Assembly: GCA_036268875.1 (NCBI GenBank)
Contig: DATATI010000043.1
Span: 1 to 55,918 of the forward strand
Source: Polyangia bacterium
Lineage (GTDB): Bacteria > Myxococcota_A > Polyangia > Fen-1088
Length of the DNA: 55,918 bases
Reading direction: 5' to 3'
Within the stretch, counting starts at the first letter, position 1, and each line of letters starts with the position of its first letter. Below the pieces are notes generated by a model. The model was given only the letters and a program-made list of their open reading frames with translations, had not been told where the DNA came from and did not search any database. Position numbers and translations under genes: made by a program. This document shows, piece after piece, positions 7,966 to 17,056 of this stretch.

Positions 7966-8562
7966 TCAGCGCGTCCCGGGCGACAGAAAGAATTCGCTGA
8001 GGTGATTCCACCCGCGGGCCCGCGTGGTGGCGCCGGAGACCACGGCGTCGCTCGGTTCTGGTTCGAACAGAATCTTGCGGACGCTGGCTGGGAAAGTCGG
8101 GTGTTCAAGAATCGCGGCCCGATCGCTGATGAAATGCGTGCAGCCGAGGGCGCGCAGGCGTTCCGTTTGCGCCACCAGCGTCGCCTCGAAGAAGACCGAC
8201 GGGCGCGGCAAGGCGATGTCGTACGGATTGAAGAAGCCCTGCCGCGCTAGCCAATCCTGCGCTTGCTCCCACCGCTCGCGGGGCCGCTGCCCGACGATGA
8301 CCAAAGACAAACCGCGCTGGCGGCCGCGGCGAAAGAAGTCATGGACTCCCGACCAGGCCGGCGCGTCCGCGTGCCAGACGCCGTGGGCTTCGTCGGCGAG
8401 CGCGTCCCAGCGCTGGGCTTGGCCCAGGCGCTCCAGGTGCGCGCAAATCTCCTTCGCCCGCGGGAGAACGTCGTCCGTGATGAAGCCGGCTTCGACCGCC
8501 AGTCGATGAATCAGGCGATCGATTGCGATGACGACGCCGTCAAAATCGACGCCAATTTTCAT
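7966..8562 (-). CDS. HAD-like hydrolase
   Basis: Cytosolic protein of 198 residues. It opens with MKIGVDFDGVV, the HAD motif I in which the first Asp is the nucleophile. VIVGQRPRER near residue 100 fits motif II, with a small residue and Gly before the polar position. HFISDRAAI near residue 155 fits the acidic motif IV region only weakly. It resembles 5'-nucleotidase/phosphatase-like HAD proteins that act on soluble substrates, but the substrate is unknown. It forms a single-gene unit. Confidence 0.6.
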   Translation of the reverse strand: MKIGVDFDGVVIAIDRLIHRLAVEAGFITDDVLPRAKEICAHLERLGQAQRWDALADEAHGVWHADAPAWSGVHDFFRRGRQRGLSLVIVGQRPRERWEQAQDWLARQGFFNPYDIALPRPSVFFEATLVAQTERLRALGCTHFISDRAAILEHPTFPASVRKILFEPEPSDAVVSGATTRARGWNHLSEFFLSPGTR

Positions 8563-8643
8563 GGTCGGGCAGTTTCACACGCCTCTCGACGGATTCCCAG
8601 CGCCGCGGCGTAACCTATCGATCGAGTCTCTGCCCCGCTGCGA

Positions 8644-9495
8644 TCAGCCGGGCTGGCACACCGGCGGATCGCCAGTTAGCACGACAGGCCCGGAGGGCAG
8701 CCGCTTGCGCCCGTCTTCCACGAGGCGGTTGGTTCGTTCGCAGTCGTGCTCGGCCGCTTGCAGGCTCGCCTCGCAGCGCTGGCGGGTTCGGGCCTGTTGG
8801 TGGGCGGCACGACAGCGACGCGCGCCTTGACCGCCCTTGCAGGGGCGCGCCAGATCGGTCGCGGGCGGAAGCGCGTCGCACTGGGTGGCGATCGCGCGCT
8901 GGTTGGTGCAAGAGGTGTCCCGTTCTGCTTCCGCCGCCTTGAGCTTGCGTTGCGCTTGCTCGGTCTGTTCGTCGCGGCTGCGCCAGGCGACCTCCTGTCG
9001 CTTGGCCTGCGACCGCAGCAGCATCTCGGCGCACGCCTCGGGCGATGAATAGCGCGTGAACGTCGCGACGCGGGCGCGCAGACTTTCGGACAACGGTTCG
9101 GCCTGGGCCAAGGCGGCCTGGGCGCGCAGCTCGTCGCCGGCGGCGCGCGCCTCGACCAGCACCACCCCGGGCGCGATCGGTGCGGTCAGCGTGGGCAACG
9201 CCTCGGCGGCGCAGGCGCGGACGATGCTGCCCGTGACGCCCGGCAACGCGGTGATCGATCGCAGCTCGCTGGCCACCGCCAGCGTACAGGCCCGTCGCTG
9301 TTCATGGCCGGCGCCGTCGACGATGACGTCGGTCCATCTCTGCGGCGCGCCTGGTTCAAGATCGGCGGCCACGCGCGCTTGATACGACAGCGGATGAAAC
9401 GGCGGCTCGGGCAGCGGTTCTGGTGGCGGCGGCGGACGATGGAACGTGCCGCACGCGGCGAACGAAAGCAGAGCGATGATGAGCCTGGGCTTCAC
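8644..9495 (-). CDS. Hypothetical lipoprotein with Cys-rich, charged C-terminus
   Basis: Protein of 283 residues. A hydrophobic N-terminus ends in a lipobox-like FAAC, followed by a Pro-rich linker (RPPPPPEPLPEPP), which is typical of outer-membrane lipoproteins. Residues of about 160-260 are charged and likely helical (RSRDEQTEQAQRKLKAAEAE), possibly coiled coil, and scattered Cys residues (CTNQ, CDAL, CKGG, CRAA) may form disulphides. No known domain is recognised. The GTG start at 9495 is chosen because it places the hydrophobic segment at the N-terminus; an upstream ATG would put 12 extra residues before it. No strong ribosome binding site is seen. Confidence 0.55.
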   Translation of the reverse strand: MKPRLIIALLSFAACGTFHRPPPPPEPLPEPPFHPLSYQARVAADLEPGAPQRWTDVIVDGAGHEQRRACTLAVASELRSITALPGVTGSIVRACAAEALPTLTAPIAPGVVLVEARAAGDELRAQAALAQAEPLSESLRARVATFTRYSSPEACAEMLLRSQAKRQEVAWRSRDEQTEQAQRKLKAAEAERDTSCTNQRAIATQCDALPPATDLARPCKGGQGARRCRAAHQQARTRQRCEASLQAAEHDCERTNRLVEDGRKRLPSGPVVLTGDPPVCQPG

Positions 9496-9682
9496 AGTGC
9501 AGCCTGGGATGGCGCGCGCGTCGCCAGCCATTCAAGCACAGGTTCTGGTCGCGGCGGGCGCCGAAATGCCACGGCTTCGGACGGCGTCGAGGCCCGCCTC
9601 GTCTAATTGTTGCTGCCGCTTGTGGGCGCGTTCCGAGCCGATTAACGTAGGCATTGAGTTGTCGGCGTTGGATCAAGCCGGG

Positions 9683-10819
9683 ATGTGGGGCGTCATCAGA
9701 TTGTTCTGCTTTTCTGTTGCCGTTTCGCGGGCAGTATTTGCGCTCGCGGTGACCGGCGTGTGTCTCACCGGCTGCAAGGGCGGACCCGCCGGTGAAAGAG
9801 ACGGCGGTGAAATGTCAGGGCAGACCGTCGACGCGAGTGGCGCGCCGGATACGATCGTCGGCGACGACGAGGGACCGGCCAGCTGCAGCGTGCCCGGCGA
9901 GGGGCTGAGCAATTGCGGCCCGAACCAGGAGAGCTGCTGCAAAAGCTTGCCGGTTGTCGGCGGGACCTACAACCGAACCTTCACCGTCATGGCTGGCCAG
10001 CCAATGGGACTGGCAGATCCGGCGACCCTCAGCACCTTCCGCCTGGATAAGTACGAAGTGACCGTGGGACGGTTCCGTCGCTTCGTCAGCGCGTGGAATA
10101 ACGGAGCGGGCTTCACGCCGCCGGCCGGTTCTGGAAAACACACCCATCTGAATGGTGGTTTGGGCCTGGCGAACGGCGGGGCCGGGGGAAGCAACGAATC
10201 GGGGTGGATTGCCTCGGACGACAATCGCATCGCGCCGACGGATGACAACCTCGGGTCGTGCCAGGCGTACGCGACCTGGACTCCGTCTCCGTCATCCCAG
10301 GAAAAACTTCCCATCAATTGCGTGAACTGGTGGGAGGCGTACGCCTTCTGCATCTGGGACGGCGGCTTTCTGCCCAGTGAAGCAGAGTGGAAGTACGCCG
10401 CCGCGGGTGGAAACCGGCAACTGCAATTTCCTTGGGGCTCGACCGATCCGGGAACGGAAAATCAATACGCGATCTATGGTTGTTGCTACCCGGCGGGCGC
10501 CGGCAGCTGCACCGACGCGTGGTGCACGGGCGCCGGGAACATCGCGCCCGTCGGGACAGCGAGCCTGGGCGCCGGCCTCTGGGGCCAGATGGATCTGGCC
10601 GGAAGTTTTTGGGAGTGGAACTTGGATTTTTATCCCGACGACACTGCCTTCGTCGATCCTTGCACCGACTGCGCCTATTTGACCGCCACCTCCACGCGCA
10701 TGGTCAAGGTCGGTAACTTCTCCGAAGGTCCCTACTACCTTCCCGTCTGGATTCGCTATGACTACGATCCGTCGAACCGAGAAATTTACCTCGGCTTTCG
10801 CTGCGCCCGCGCGCCGTGA
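9683..10819 (+). CDS. SUMF1/FGE-fold lipoprotein
   Basis: Lipoprotein of 378 residues (lipobox LTGC near residue 30) with a short Asp-rich linker, a Cys-rich segment (CGPNQESCCKS), then a formylglycine-generating-enzyme-like (SUMF1) domain. The domain is recognised by FRLDKYEVTVGRFRRFV, LPINCVNWWEAYAFCIW, GFLPSEAEWKYAAAGG, the PVGTASLGAGLWGQMDLAGS segment and C-terminal GFRCAR. Many secreted members of this fold do not make formylglycine and are ligand-binding or uncharacterised, so enzymatic activity should not be assumed. The start at 9683 puts a signal sequence at the N-terminus; an earlier in-frame ATG exists. Confidence 0.82.
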   Translation: MWGVIRLFCFSVAVSRAVFALAVTGVCLTGCKGGPAGERDGGEMSGQTVDASGAPDTIVGDDEGPASCSVPGEGLSNCGPNQESCCKSLPVVGGTYNRTFTVMAGQPMGLADPATLSTFRLDKYEVTVGRFRRFVSAWNNGAGFTPPAGSGKHTHLNGGLGLANGGAGGSNESGWIASDDNRIAPTDDNLGSCQAYATWTPSPSSQEKLPINCVNWWEAYAFCIWDGGFLPSEAEWKYAAAGGNRQLQFPWGSTDPGTENQYAIYGCCYPAGAGSCTDAWCTGAGNIAPVGTASLGAGLWGQMDLAGSFWEWNLDFYPDDTAFVDPCTDCAYLTATSTRMVKVGNFSEGPYYLPVWIRYDYDPSNREIYLGFRCARAP

Positions 10820-10962
10820 CCGGCCCGTTCTCAGCTGAAAAAGAACGCGGCGTCGATCGCTTGCAACGCAAACGGACCGGACATAGATATCGGACGGACG
10901 CGCGACGAACGACACGCGCGGCTTCCCGGAACCACACCCTGTCAGAAGGAAAGGCGAGCCAA

Positions 10963-11298
10963 ATGAAGAAATTTCTCGTTCTCTACAAGGCACCAAGCAC
11001 GTCATTCGAGCAAATGATGAAAGCCTCCCCCGAACAGCAGAAGGCCGGCATGGATGCCTGGATGGCATGGGGCAAGAAGGCCGGCGGGAGCGTGGTCGAC
11101 ATGGGGGCGCCGCTGGGCAAGAGCCTGAAGGTCACGCCGGCCGGCGCGTCGCCGACCAAAAATGATCTGGGCGGCTATTCGATCATGCAAGGCGAATCGA
11201 AGGAAGCCCTGGCGGCGACGCTGACCGGACATCCACACTTCATGATGCCGGACGGATTCATCGAGATCGTCGAGCTGATGCCCATGCCGGGGATGTGA
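10963..11298 (+). CDS. YCII-domain protein
   Basis: Small cytosolic protein of 111 residues with the ferredoxin-like fold of the YCII/DGPF family. The recognisable parts are FLVLYKAP at the N-terminus, the alpha segment with MDAWMAWGKKAGGSVVDMG, GGYSIMQGESKEALAATLTG, and HPHFMMPDGFIEIVELMPM at the end. Proteins of this family often sit beside ECF sigma factors, but none is seen here. The ATG at 10963 is preceded by GAAGGAAAGG. The gene is monocistronic and converges on the DUF1501 gene 6 bases away. Confidence 0.75.
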   Translation: MKKFLVLYKAPSTSFEQMMKASPEQQKAGMDAWMAWGKKAGGSVVDMGAPLGKSLKVTPAGASPTKNDLGGYSIMQGESKEALAATLTGHPHFMMPDGFIEIVELMPMPGM

Positions 11299-11304
11299 GT
11301 CGCT

Positions 11305-12615
11305 TCACGCCAGCGCCGCCGCGATCACCTTGCCGGAGGTAATCTCGGCGGCGATGGTGCCGCTGTCCACGCCGGCTGCCGCCAGCATGGTCTGCCCGAA
11401 AGAGGCCAGGGTTTGACCGGCGTTGATGTCGCCGCCGGGGTCGCCTTTGCCGGTCTTGGAGTCGATGGACGTCGCGCCATAGTCGTTTTGAACCGGGGCC
11501 ACCGCGCCGATCACGCCGCCCAAGAACGGTTTGCCGATGGTGATCGACACCTGGTGGTTCGGATTGTGCTGGCGGCCGTCGGTGTTGGCGGGGCCGATGG
11601 TCCGGCCGAAGACATTCAGAGAGGTGAACGTAACCTTGTCGGCCAATCCCGCCGCCGCTAGCTGCTGCATCAGCGCGACGATGGTGGCGACGCCCGACAC
11701 CGTTTGCGTCGTCTCTGTCGCCAGCCCGACGTCCCGGTGATTGTCGCCGCCAAACGGGATGTGAACGGAGATAACCGGTGTGACGTTCATTTGAATCAGC
11801 GTCACCGCCGCCAGAATCTGCGAAGTGGCGCTGTTGTCTTTGATCGACGCGAAGGCGTTCAAAAGAGATTGATTGATGTTTCGCACCTGACTTTGCGAGG
11901 TCACCAACGAATCGATGTAAGTTCTCTGGGCCGGTGTGGCGCTGGTCTTATACAGATCGTAAAGCTGGCCCAGAGTCTGATCGCGCAGCGGTTGCAGGTT
12001 GGTCAAAGGGCCGGCAGCGTTGGTCAGGGTGTCTTTCAAGGCCAAGGCGGGGATGATGGGCAGCGCCGCTCCGTTGTAGGTCAGGCCTTCGGCGGGGGAA
12101 GTGGCGCCCACGCAGATCGGCTGGCTTTGGATGGTGCCCAGGCAACCCGCCATGTTGCGGGCCAGCAGCGACGGCAACATCTCGCCGCCGTAGGTGTCGC
12201 CCATCAGCTTCAGAACATCCGGCTCTTTCGGGTGAACCGGCGTGTTGGTCATCAGATGCCAGAAGCAGGTCCGGTTCAGCACCGCCTGCGGCAGGGTGCT
12301 CCAGGGCGTGGCGGCGGTGAACGACTGTCCGCGGATGGTCAGAGGCGCCGGCGCCATCGCCGGATCCAGGCTGTGGGCGATCTTCGGATCGTCATAGGTG
12401 CCCGGGACATTGGCGTTGATTGGATCGCCGCTGCCCAGCGTATTGAAGATGAAATACTGAGCCCGATCTTTCATCGCGCAGGCGGGCGCCGCTGCCGCCA
12501 GCGCGCGGCGCGGGTCGAGAAGAAACGACGCCGGCAGGCCGGTGGCCAGCGCGCGCAATCCCACGTAACCGGTCCCGAACAGCGTCGACATGATGGCTTG
12601 ACGGCGGGTGAGCAT
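11305..12615 (-). CDS. DUF1501-type Tat-exported protein
   Basis: Exported protein of 436 residues, second gene of a two-gene unit. The N-terminus is a Tat signal (LTRRQAIMSTLFGTGY, ending near ALAAAAP). The C-terminal half has the DUF1501 hallmark: VFGRTIGPANTDGRQHNPNH, followed by ITIGKPFLGGVIGAV, equivalent to the EFGRT/GRDH block of the sulfatase-like superfamily. The start at 12615 is chosen because GAAGGAGAC lies 6 bases upstream; an ATG 24 bases earlier lacks such a site. The CxxCH lipoprotein ends 13 bases before this start. It parallels DUF1592-DUF1552 pairs elsewhere in the window. Confidence 0.78.
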   Translation of the reverse strand: MLTRRQAIMSTLFGTGYVGLRALATGLPASFLLDPRRALAAAAPACAMKDRAQYFIFNTLGSGDPINANVPGTYDDPKIAHSLDPAMAPAPLTIRGQSFTAATPWSTLPQAVLNRTCFWHLMTNTPVHPKEPDVLKLMGDTYGGEMLPSLLARNMAGCLGTIQSQPICVGATSPAEGLTYNGAALPIIPALALKDTLTNAAGPLTNLQPLRDQTLGQLYDLYKTSATPAQRTYIDSLVTSQSQVRNINQSLLNAFASIKDNSATSQILAAVTLIQMNVTPVISVHIPFGGDNHRDVGLATETTQTVSGVATIVALMQQLAAAGLADKVTFTSLNVFGRTIGPANTDGRQHNPNHQVSITIGKPFLGGVIGAVAPVQNDYGATSIDSKTGKGDPGGDINAGQTLASFGQTMLAAAGVDSGTIAAEITSGKVIAAALA

Positions 12616-12628
12616 GTTGTCGTCTCCT

Positions 12629-14743
12629 TCAAAGTCCAATGGACACGGCCGACGGTGCCAGGCACGCCGTGACGAAGGCCGATTTCAGGGCGTCCGATGC
12701 GCTGGCCCCTTGTTGCTTGGCCGCGGCGAAATGTCCGCTCAGCAGCATGGTGGCCGGAGCGGCCCGCGGATCGGACGGCACCAATCCCATCACCGTGCCG
12801 ACGAAGTCGGCGATGGCGGCGTCGGGCTCGGCACTGGACCAGTATTTGACGCCGGCAGTTTGCTTCGCCACGCCGACGTCAATGACGGCGGTGGCGATCG
12901 CTTCGCAGACGTTCTCGGTTCCGGCGCGATAAAACAGCGTCGATTGATTGGGCAGCACCGGCTCGGTCGAACCGCGGCCGTAACCGTCGGACGGCATGCC
13001 GGTCACGATCTGGGGAACCACGCCCGCCAGCTGCTTCTTGGTGACGGCGTCCAATCCGCAGACGTCGACGAAGCCCAGCCGGTTGTCCAGCGCCGCGCAA
13101 AAATGATCGCGCCGGGACACGGCGATAACTTCACCGGTGGTGGTGCTGGTTTGGGTGGGCGAGGCGTTGGTGACCAACGGCGATGCCGCCAGTTCCTTGA
13201 CCAGCGCGCTCCACGAGTAGCTCGACGTCTTGAAGACGTCGACCACGCGCAGGAACTCGGGATCGGTGGTGTCGCAAGCGGTGGAGTTCAGGTAATAGCA
13301 AAGCTTCTGCACCCAGGCCGAGGCGAACAAAGGATGCTGGGCCAGGGCCATTGCCATGTCGCCGGTGCTATTCACGGGTTGGGTGACGCCGCGGAAAGAG
13401 AACATGCCTTTTTGGGCGGTGAAGGCCGCGTCTAGCTGTGAGTGGTAATTCCACGAATAAGTGGCGGCGAAAATCGACCGCAGCGGATCCAATGTCTGAT
13501 GACAGTAAAGACAGTTGGCCGATCCGGCGTGAGCGGCGTCCAACCCCGGATTGCCCGGTGTCACCGTGGCGTCGGTGCCGTCGACCGACGAACCCAGGGC
13601 GACGATCAACGTTTGATTCATGGTCACGCGCATCTGGTTGCTGATGTTGGTCTGCCAGTTGGCAAAGAAGGCCGGCGTGCTGAAGAACCCCACCCGCGGG
13701 ACCGACAGCACCAGCTCGGTGGCGGTGCGCAGGGCGGGCAGGTCATAGAATTTCGTCGCCGCCTCGCCGGCGGCGGGTGGCCGGATGGTGACCATCGACC
13801 AATCGCTGAAATCGCTGGCGGCGGCCAGCTGGGGCGCGGCGGCAGTCCCGCCGGAGGGCGGACAGGTGATGCCGGCGGCGCTCTTGTGCCCCTCGATCGC
13901 GCCGTAAAGTAGAAAGTGCAGAGCGATTCCCGTCGCCGAAAGAACGACCGGATCCTCCGTGCACCCGGCCACCGCGGCGTCGTTGGTGGTGACGTCCGGG
14001 TCGTACCAGTGCATGTAATTCGGGCTGGCCGGATTCAACGTGTCGGCGACGGGAATCGGTCCCTGCGCCGCCTCGACGGTCAGGGTCAGCTTGGGATTGT
14101 CGCGTTTGAAATAATCGGTGACCTTGCCGTCGTCGTCGACCTCCCAGCCGTCCAGGAACGCGTACAGCTCCTTGAGGGCGGTGGTCATCATCAGTTGATT
14201 GGTCGACACGGAATCGGTCATTGGCCGTCCGGACGCCGCCAGCTGCATCATCGTGCGGGCGAAACTTTGCTGCGCGTTCTGCACCAGCAACGGAATGGTC
14301 GAGTTGTTGAGGCCGATCTGTCGGGGGTAGGTCTGGTCGGAAAAGTCGGCCGCGGAGATCTGCGTCTGCTGAAAGGCCAGCTCGAAGAAGCGGCGCATCT
14401 TGCTTTCGTACGAGGGCAGCGTCATCCAGCTGCCGATCAAACCTTTCAACTGGGTGGGATCGGTCTGCACCTGCTGGACTTCCGAGTCGGTGGGCGGCAA
14501 TCCGACCAGCAGGTTCTTGACCTTGGCGACGTACGCCGACGGCGACACCGGCACGAACGGCGGCGGAGCAGTCATCCCGCCCGCGTCCGGCGATCCTCCG
14601 GGCGAGCCCCCGCTGCCGCCGGCCGTCTGGCCCGTGGAGGCAACCTTCCCGCAGGCGGACAAACAACCGAGCAGGGCAATTGCCGCTGGCGCCAGCGACC
14701 GGCCGAATTTGCCGCGAGCCTCACCATCAAGCGCTGGGTGCAT
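12629..14743 (-). CDS. Large CxxCH lipoprotein, partner of the DUF1501 protein
   Basis: Lipoprotein of 704 residues, first gene of the unit. The lipobox LSAC is near residue 31, followed by a Gly/Ser/Asp linker. A helical N-terminal region (PSAYVAKVKNLLVGLPPTD, then SYESKMRRFFELAFQQTQI) and a central NCLYCHQTLDPLRSIF segment with CLYCH resemble the DUF1549/DUF1588-type proteins that pair with DUF1501/DUF1553 partners in Planctomycetes and Myxococcota. CLYCH could bind one c-type heme. A 13-base gap to the DUF1501 gene supports an operon. The start at 14743 follows AAAGGGACG; two earlier in-frame ATGs exist. Role unknown. Confidence 0.72.
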   Translation of the reverse strand: MHPALDGEARGKFGRSLAPAAIALLGCLSACGKVASTGQTAGGSGGSPGGSPDAGGMTAPPPFVPVSPSAYVAKVKNLLVGLPPTDSEVQQVQTDPTQLKGLIGSWMTLPSYESKMRRFFELAFQQTQISAADFSDQTYPRQIGLNNSTIPLLVQNAQQSFARTMMQLAASGRPMTDSVSTNQLMMTTALKELYAFLDGWEVDDDGKVTDYFKRDNPKLTLTVEAAQGPIPVADTLNPASPNYMHWYDPDVTTNDAAVAGCTEDPVVLSATGIALHFLLYGAIEGHKSAAGITCPPSGGTAAAPQLAAASDFSDWSMVTIRPPAAGEAATKFYDLPALRTATELVLSVPRVGFFSTPAFFANWQTNISNQMRVTMNQTLIVALGSSVDGTDATVTPGNPGLDAAHAGSANCLYCHQTLDPLRSIFAATYSWNYHSQLDAAFTAQKGMFSFRGVTQPVNSTGDMAMALAQHPLFASAWVQKLCYYLNSTACDTTDPEFLRVVDVFKTSSYSWSALVKELAASPLVTNASPTQTSTTTGEVIAVSRRDHFCAALDNRLGFVDVCGLDAVTKKQLAGVVPQIVTGMPSDGYGRGSTEPVLPNQSTLFYRAGTENVCEAIATAVIDVGVAKQTAGVKYWSSAEPDAAIADFVGTVMGLVPSDPRAAPATMLLSGHFAAAKQQGASASDALKSAFVTACLAPSAVSIGL

Positions 14744-14863
14744 GGACGTCCCTTTCAGCATGAACAAAGTAACGCCGGTCCGGCCTGGCGAAAATGAAGA
14801 ACCCGTGAATTTCGTTGGCCCAGGGTCCACCACCGCGGATCAATCGGGCAGAATCGCTGGAAG

Positions 14864-16270
14864 ATGAGTCGGTTGCGTCGGCTTTTCTCCCGGATGCCCA
14901 TCGGCGTGAAGCTGTTCGTGGCGCTCTTCGCTGTCTGTGCGGCGGTGGCGGCGGGTATGGGCGTGGGTGTGCGGATCAGTTTCGAGCGCGGGTTTTTAAG
15001 TTACGTCAACCGCCTGGAAGCGAACCGCATGGCCGGTCTGGCGCGCCGGTTGTCGCGTCTTTATCGGGACGGCAGCGGCTGGGGCGGCATTCAGGAAGAT
15101 CGGGCGTTGTGGGAGCGCCTCGACGGTGCACCACAGGCGGTGCGGCGCCCGGGCGCGGCGCGCGAAGGCGCCCCCGGTCTTTCGATCTTCGACGCCAGCG
15201 GCGCGTTGGTGGCGGGCAGCGCGTCGCCCAGGCCCGACGCCTTGCAGGCCGACATCGTCGTCGACGGAAAAGTGGTCGGCACGCTGTTCGGCATGCCGCT
15301 GCGGCAAGTGACCAATCAAGCCGATCTGCAGTTTCAGCAAGAGCAGACGCGCATGAACTGGGTGATCGCCTTCGGCGCTTTGCTGCTGGCAGGCGCGGCG
15401 GCGGTGCTGCTGTCGCGCGCGCTGCTGTCGCCGCTGCGTCGACTGGCCGATGCCACCGGCCGCCTGAGCGCGGGCGATTTCAGTGTGCAGGTGCCGGTGG
15501 ACGGTGAAGACGAGATCGGCCAGCTCTCTCGAAGTTTCAATGGACTGGCCGAAACGCTGAACCGCAACGATCGCATGCGGCGCCAATTCATGGCCGACGT
15601 CACCCACGAGCTGCGCACGCCGCTGGCGGTGCTGCGCGCCGAGATCGAGCAGCTGGAAGACGGGCTGCGCGCGCCCACCGCCGACGCCCTGGGCTCGCTG
15701 CGCGCGGAGATGGACAAGCTGACCCGCCTGGTCGACGACATTCAGCAGCTGGCGTTGTCCGACGTGGGTGTGCTCCGTTATTTCCGCGAGCGGCTGGACG
15801 TGACGGCGCTGGTGACGGAGGCGATCGAGAGCTGGGCGCCCCGGCTGGCCGCGCATCACCTGACGTTGCGCCTGGCCGCGGGGGGCGACGGGCCGGCGGC
15901 CCGGCTATTGATCGATGGGGATCCGGCGCGGCTCGAACAGGTGCTGGGCAATCTGCTGGAAAACGCCGAGCGTTACGTCCCCGCCGGTGGTCAGGTGGTG
16001 GTGCGCTGCGGGCGCGACGGTGACCGCGCCTTGATCGAGATCGACGACAGCGGCAAGAGCGTCAGCGACGCGGCGCTGGCCCGGCTTTTCGAACGTTTCT
16101 ATCGTGAAGAGGCGTCGCGCAGCCGCACCACCGGCGGCGCCGGCCTGGGCTTGGCCATCTGCCGCACCATCGTCGAGGCGCACAGCGGAACCATCGTGGC
16201 CGCGCGTTCGACGCTGGGTGGGTTGCGGATCGAGATCCGGTTGCCGCTGGTCAGCGAGGTGCGCGGGTGA
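14864..16270 (+). CDS. Membrane sensor histidine kinase (BaeS-like)
   Basis: Inner-membrane kinase of 468 residues. The two membrane segments (about 15-36 and 165-187) enclose a periplasmic sensor of some 130 residues. A HAMP linker (about 188-236), the HisKA box with phospho-acceptor H248 (FMADVTHELRTPL) and an HATPase domain with N box (NLLENAERYV), DDSGKS in the G1 position and GAGLGLAI follow. In the G1 box most kinases have DxGxG; here the second Gly is replaced (DDSGKS). It overlaps the response regulator by 4 bases, so the two are produced together. The gene starts only about 120 bases from the divergent DUF1501 unit, which shares its promoter region. Confidence 0.92.
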   Translation: MSRLRRLFSRMPIGVKLFVALFAVCAAVAAGMGVGVRISFERGFLSYVNRLEANRMAGLARRLSRLYRDGSGWGGIQEDRALWERLDGAPQAVRRPGAAREGAPGLSIFDASGALVAGSASPRPDALQADIVVDGKVVGTLFGMPLRQVTNQADLQFQQEQTRMNWVIAFGALLLAGAAAVLLSRALLSPLRRLADATGRLSAGDFSVQVPVDGEDEIGQLSRSFNGLAETLNRNDRMRRQFMADVTHELRTPLAVLRAEIEQLEDGLRAPTADALGSLRAEMDKLTRLVDDIQQLALSDVGVLRYFRERLDVTALVTEAIESWAPRLAAHHLTLRLAAGGDGPAARLLIDGDPARLEQVLGNLLENAERYVPAGGQVVVRCGRDGDRALIEIDDSGKSVSDAALARLFERFYREEASRSRTTGGAGLGLAICRTIVEAHSGTIVAARSTLGGLRIEIRLPLVSEVRG

Positions 16271-16995
16271 CCAGCCTGGCGGCTGCCTCTGCCCACGTGC
16301 TGGTCGTCGAGGACGAACCGAAGCTGCGTGCGGTGCTGGTCAATTATCTGCAAGCGGCGGGCTACGAATGCACGGCGATGAGCGACGGAGCAGCGGCACT
16401 GGCGGCGCTGCAAGCGCGGCAATTCGACCTGGTCCTTCTCGATTGGATGTTGCCGGGTATGGACGGGCTGGCCCTGTGCCAGACCGTGCGCCGCAGTGGT
16501 CCGACGCCGATCATCATGGTCACCGCCCGGGTGGACGAAGCGGATCGTCTGATTGGCCTCGAAGCCGGCGCGGACGACTATGTGTGCAAGCCATTCAGCC
16601 CGCGCGAGGTGGTGGCCCGGGTCAAGGCGCTGTTGCGCCGCGCCCGCCTCGGCGCACCGTCGGCGGCGCCGCCGCCGGTCAGGCTGCGCATCGACGATGC
16701 CGCTCATCGCGTGCTGCTGGACGGGCGCGAGCTGCGTTTGACCCACGTCGAGTTCCGTCTGATCAGCGCACTGGCGCACGCGCCGGGCACAGTGTGGTCG
16801 CGCGACAAGTTGTTGCGCGCTCTTTATGAAGAATATCGGGTGGTCACCGATCGAACCGTGGACACACACGTCAAGAATGTTCGACGCAAGCTGCAAGAGG
16901 CCTCTCCCGGCGACGAGATCATCGCCTCTGTCTACGGCGTCGGCTATCGCATGGATCTCGCCGCTCTCGAGATCGCGCTTGGCAAGGGTGCCTGA
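16267..16995 (+). CDS. OmpR-family response regulator
   Basis: DNA-binding response regulator of 242 residues. The receiver domain (about 10-122) has the acidic pocket in VVEDE, the phospho-acceptor D59 in LLDWMLPGMDG, T in VTAR and the conserved Lys in CKPFSPRE. The winged-helix domain (about 140-235) ends in the usual VYGVGYRM. It starts with GTG inside the kinase stop codon (GTGA overlap). The pair is most like BaeSR by domain layout; target genes are unknown, but a fibro-slime lipoprotein lies 61 bases downstream on the same strand and could be co-transcribed. Confidence 0.92.
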   Translation: MTSLAAASAHVLVVEDEPKLRAVLVNYLQAAGYECTAMSDGAAALAALQARQFDLVLLDWMLPGMDGLALCQTVRRSGPTPIIMVTARVDEADRLIGLEAGADDYVCKPFSPREVVARVKALLRRARLGAPSAAPPPVRLRIDDAAHRVLLDGRELRLTHVEFRLISALAHAPGTVWSRDKLLRALYEEYRVVTDRTVDTHVKNVRRKLQEASPGDEIIASVYGVGYRMDLAALEIALGKGA

Positions 16996-17056
16996 TGACG
17001 AGCGCCGGCGATTGCAGTAAAGTAAGTATACCCATGGCTTTGTGGGTGGAGTCTGC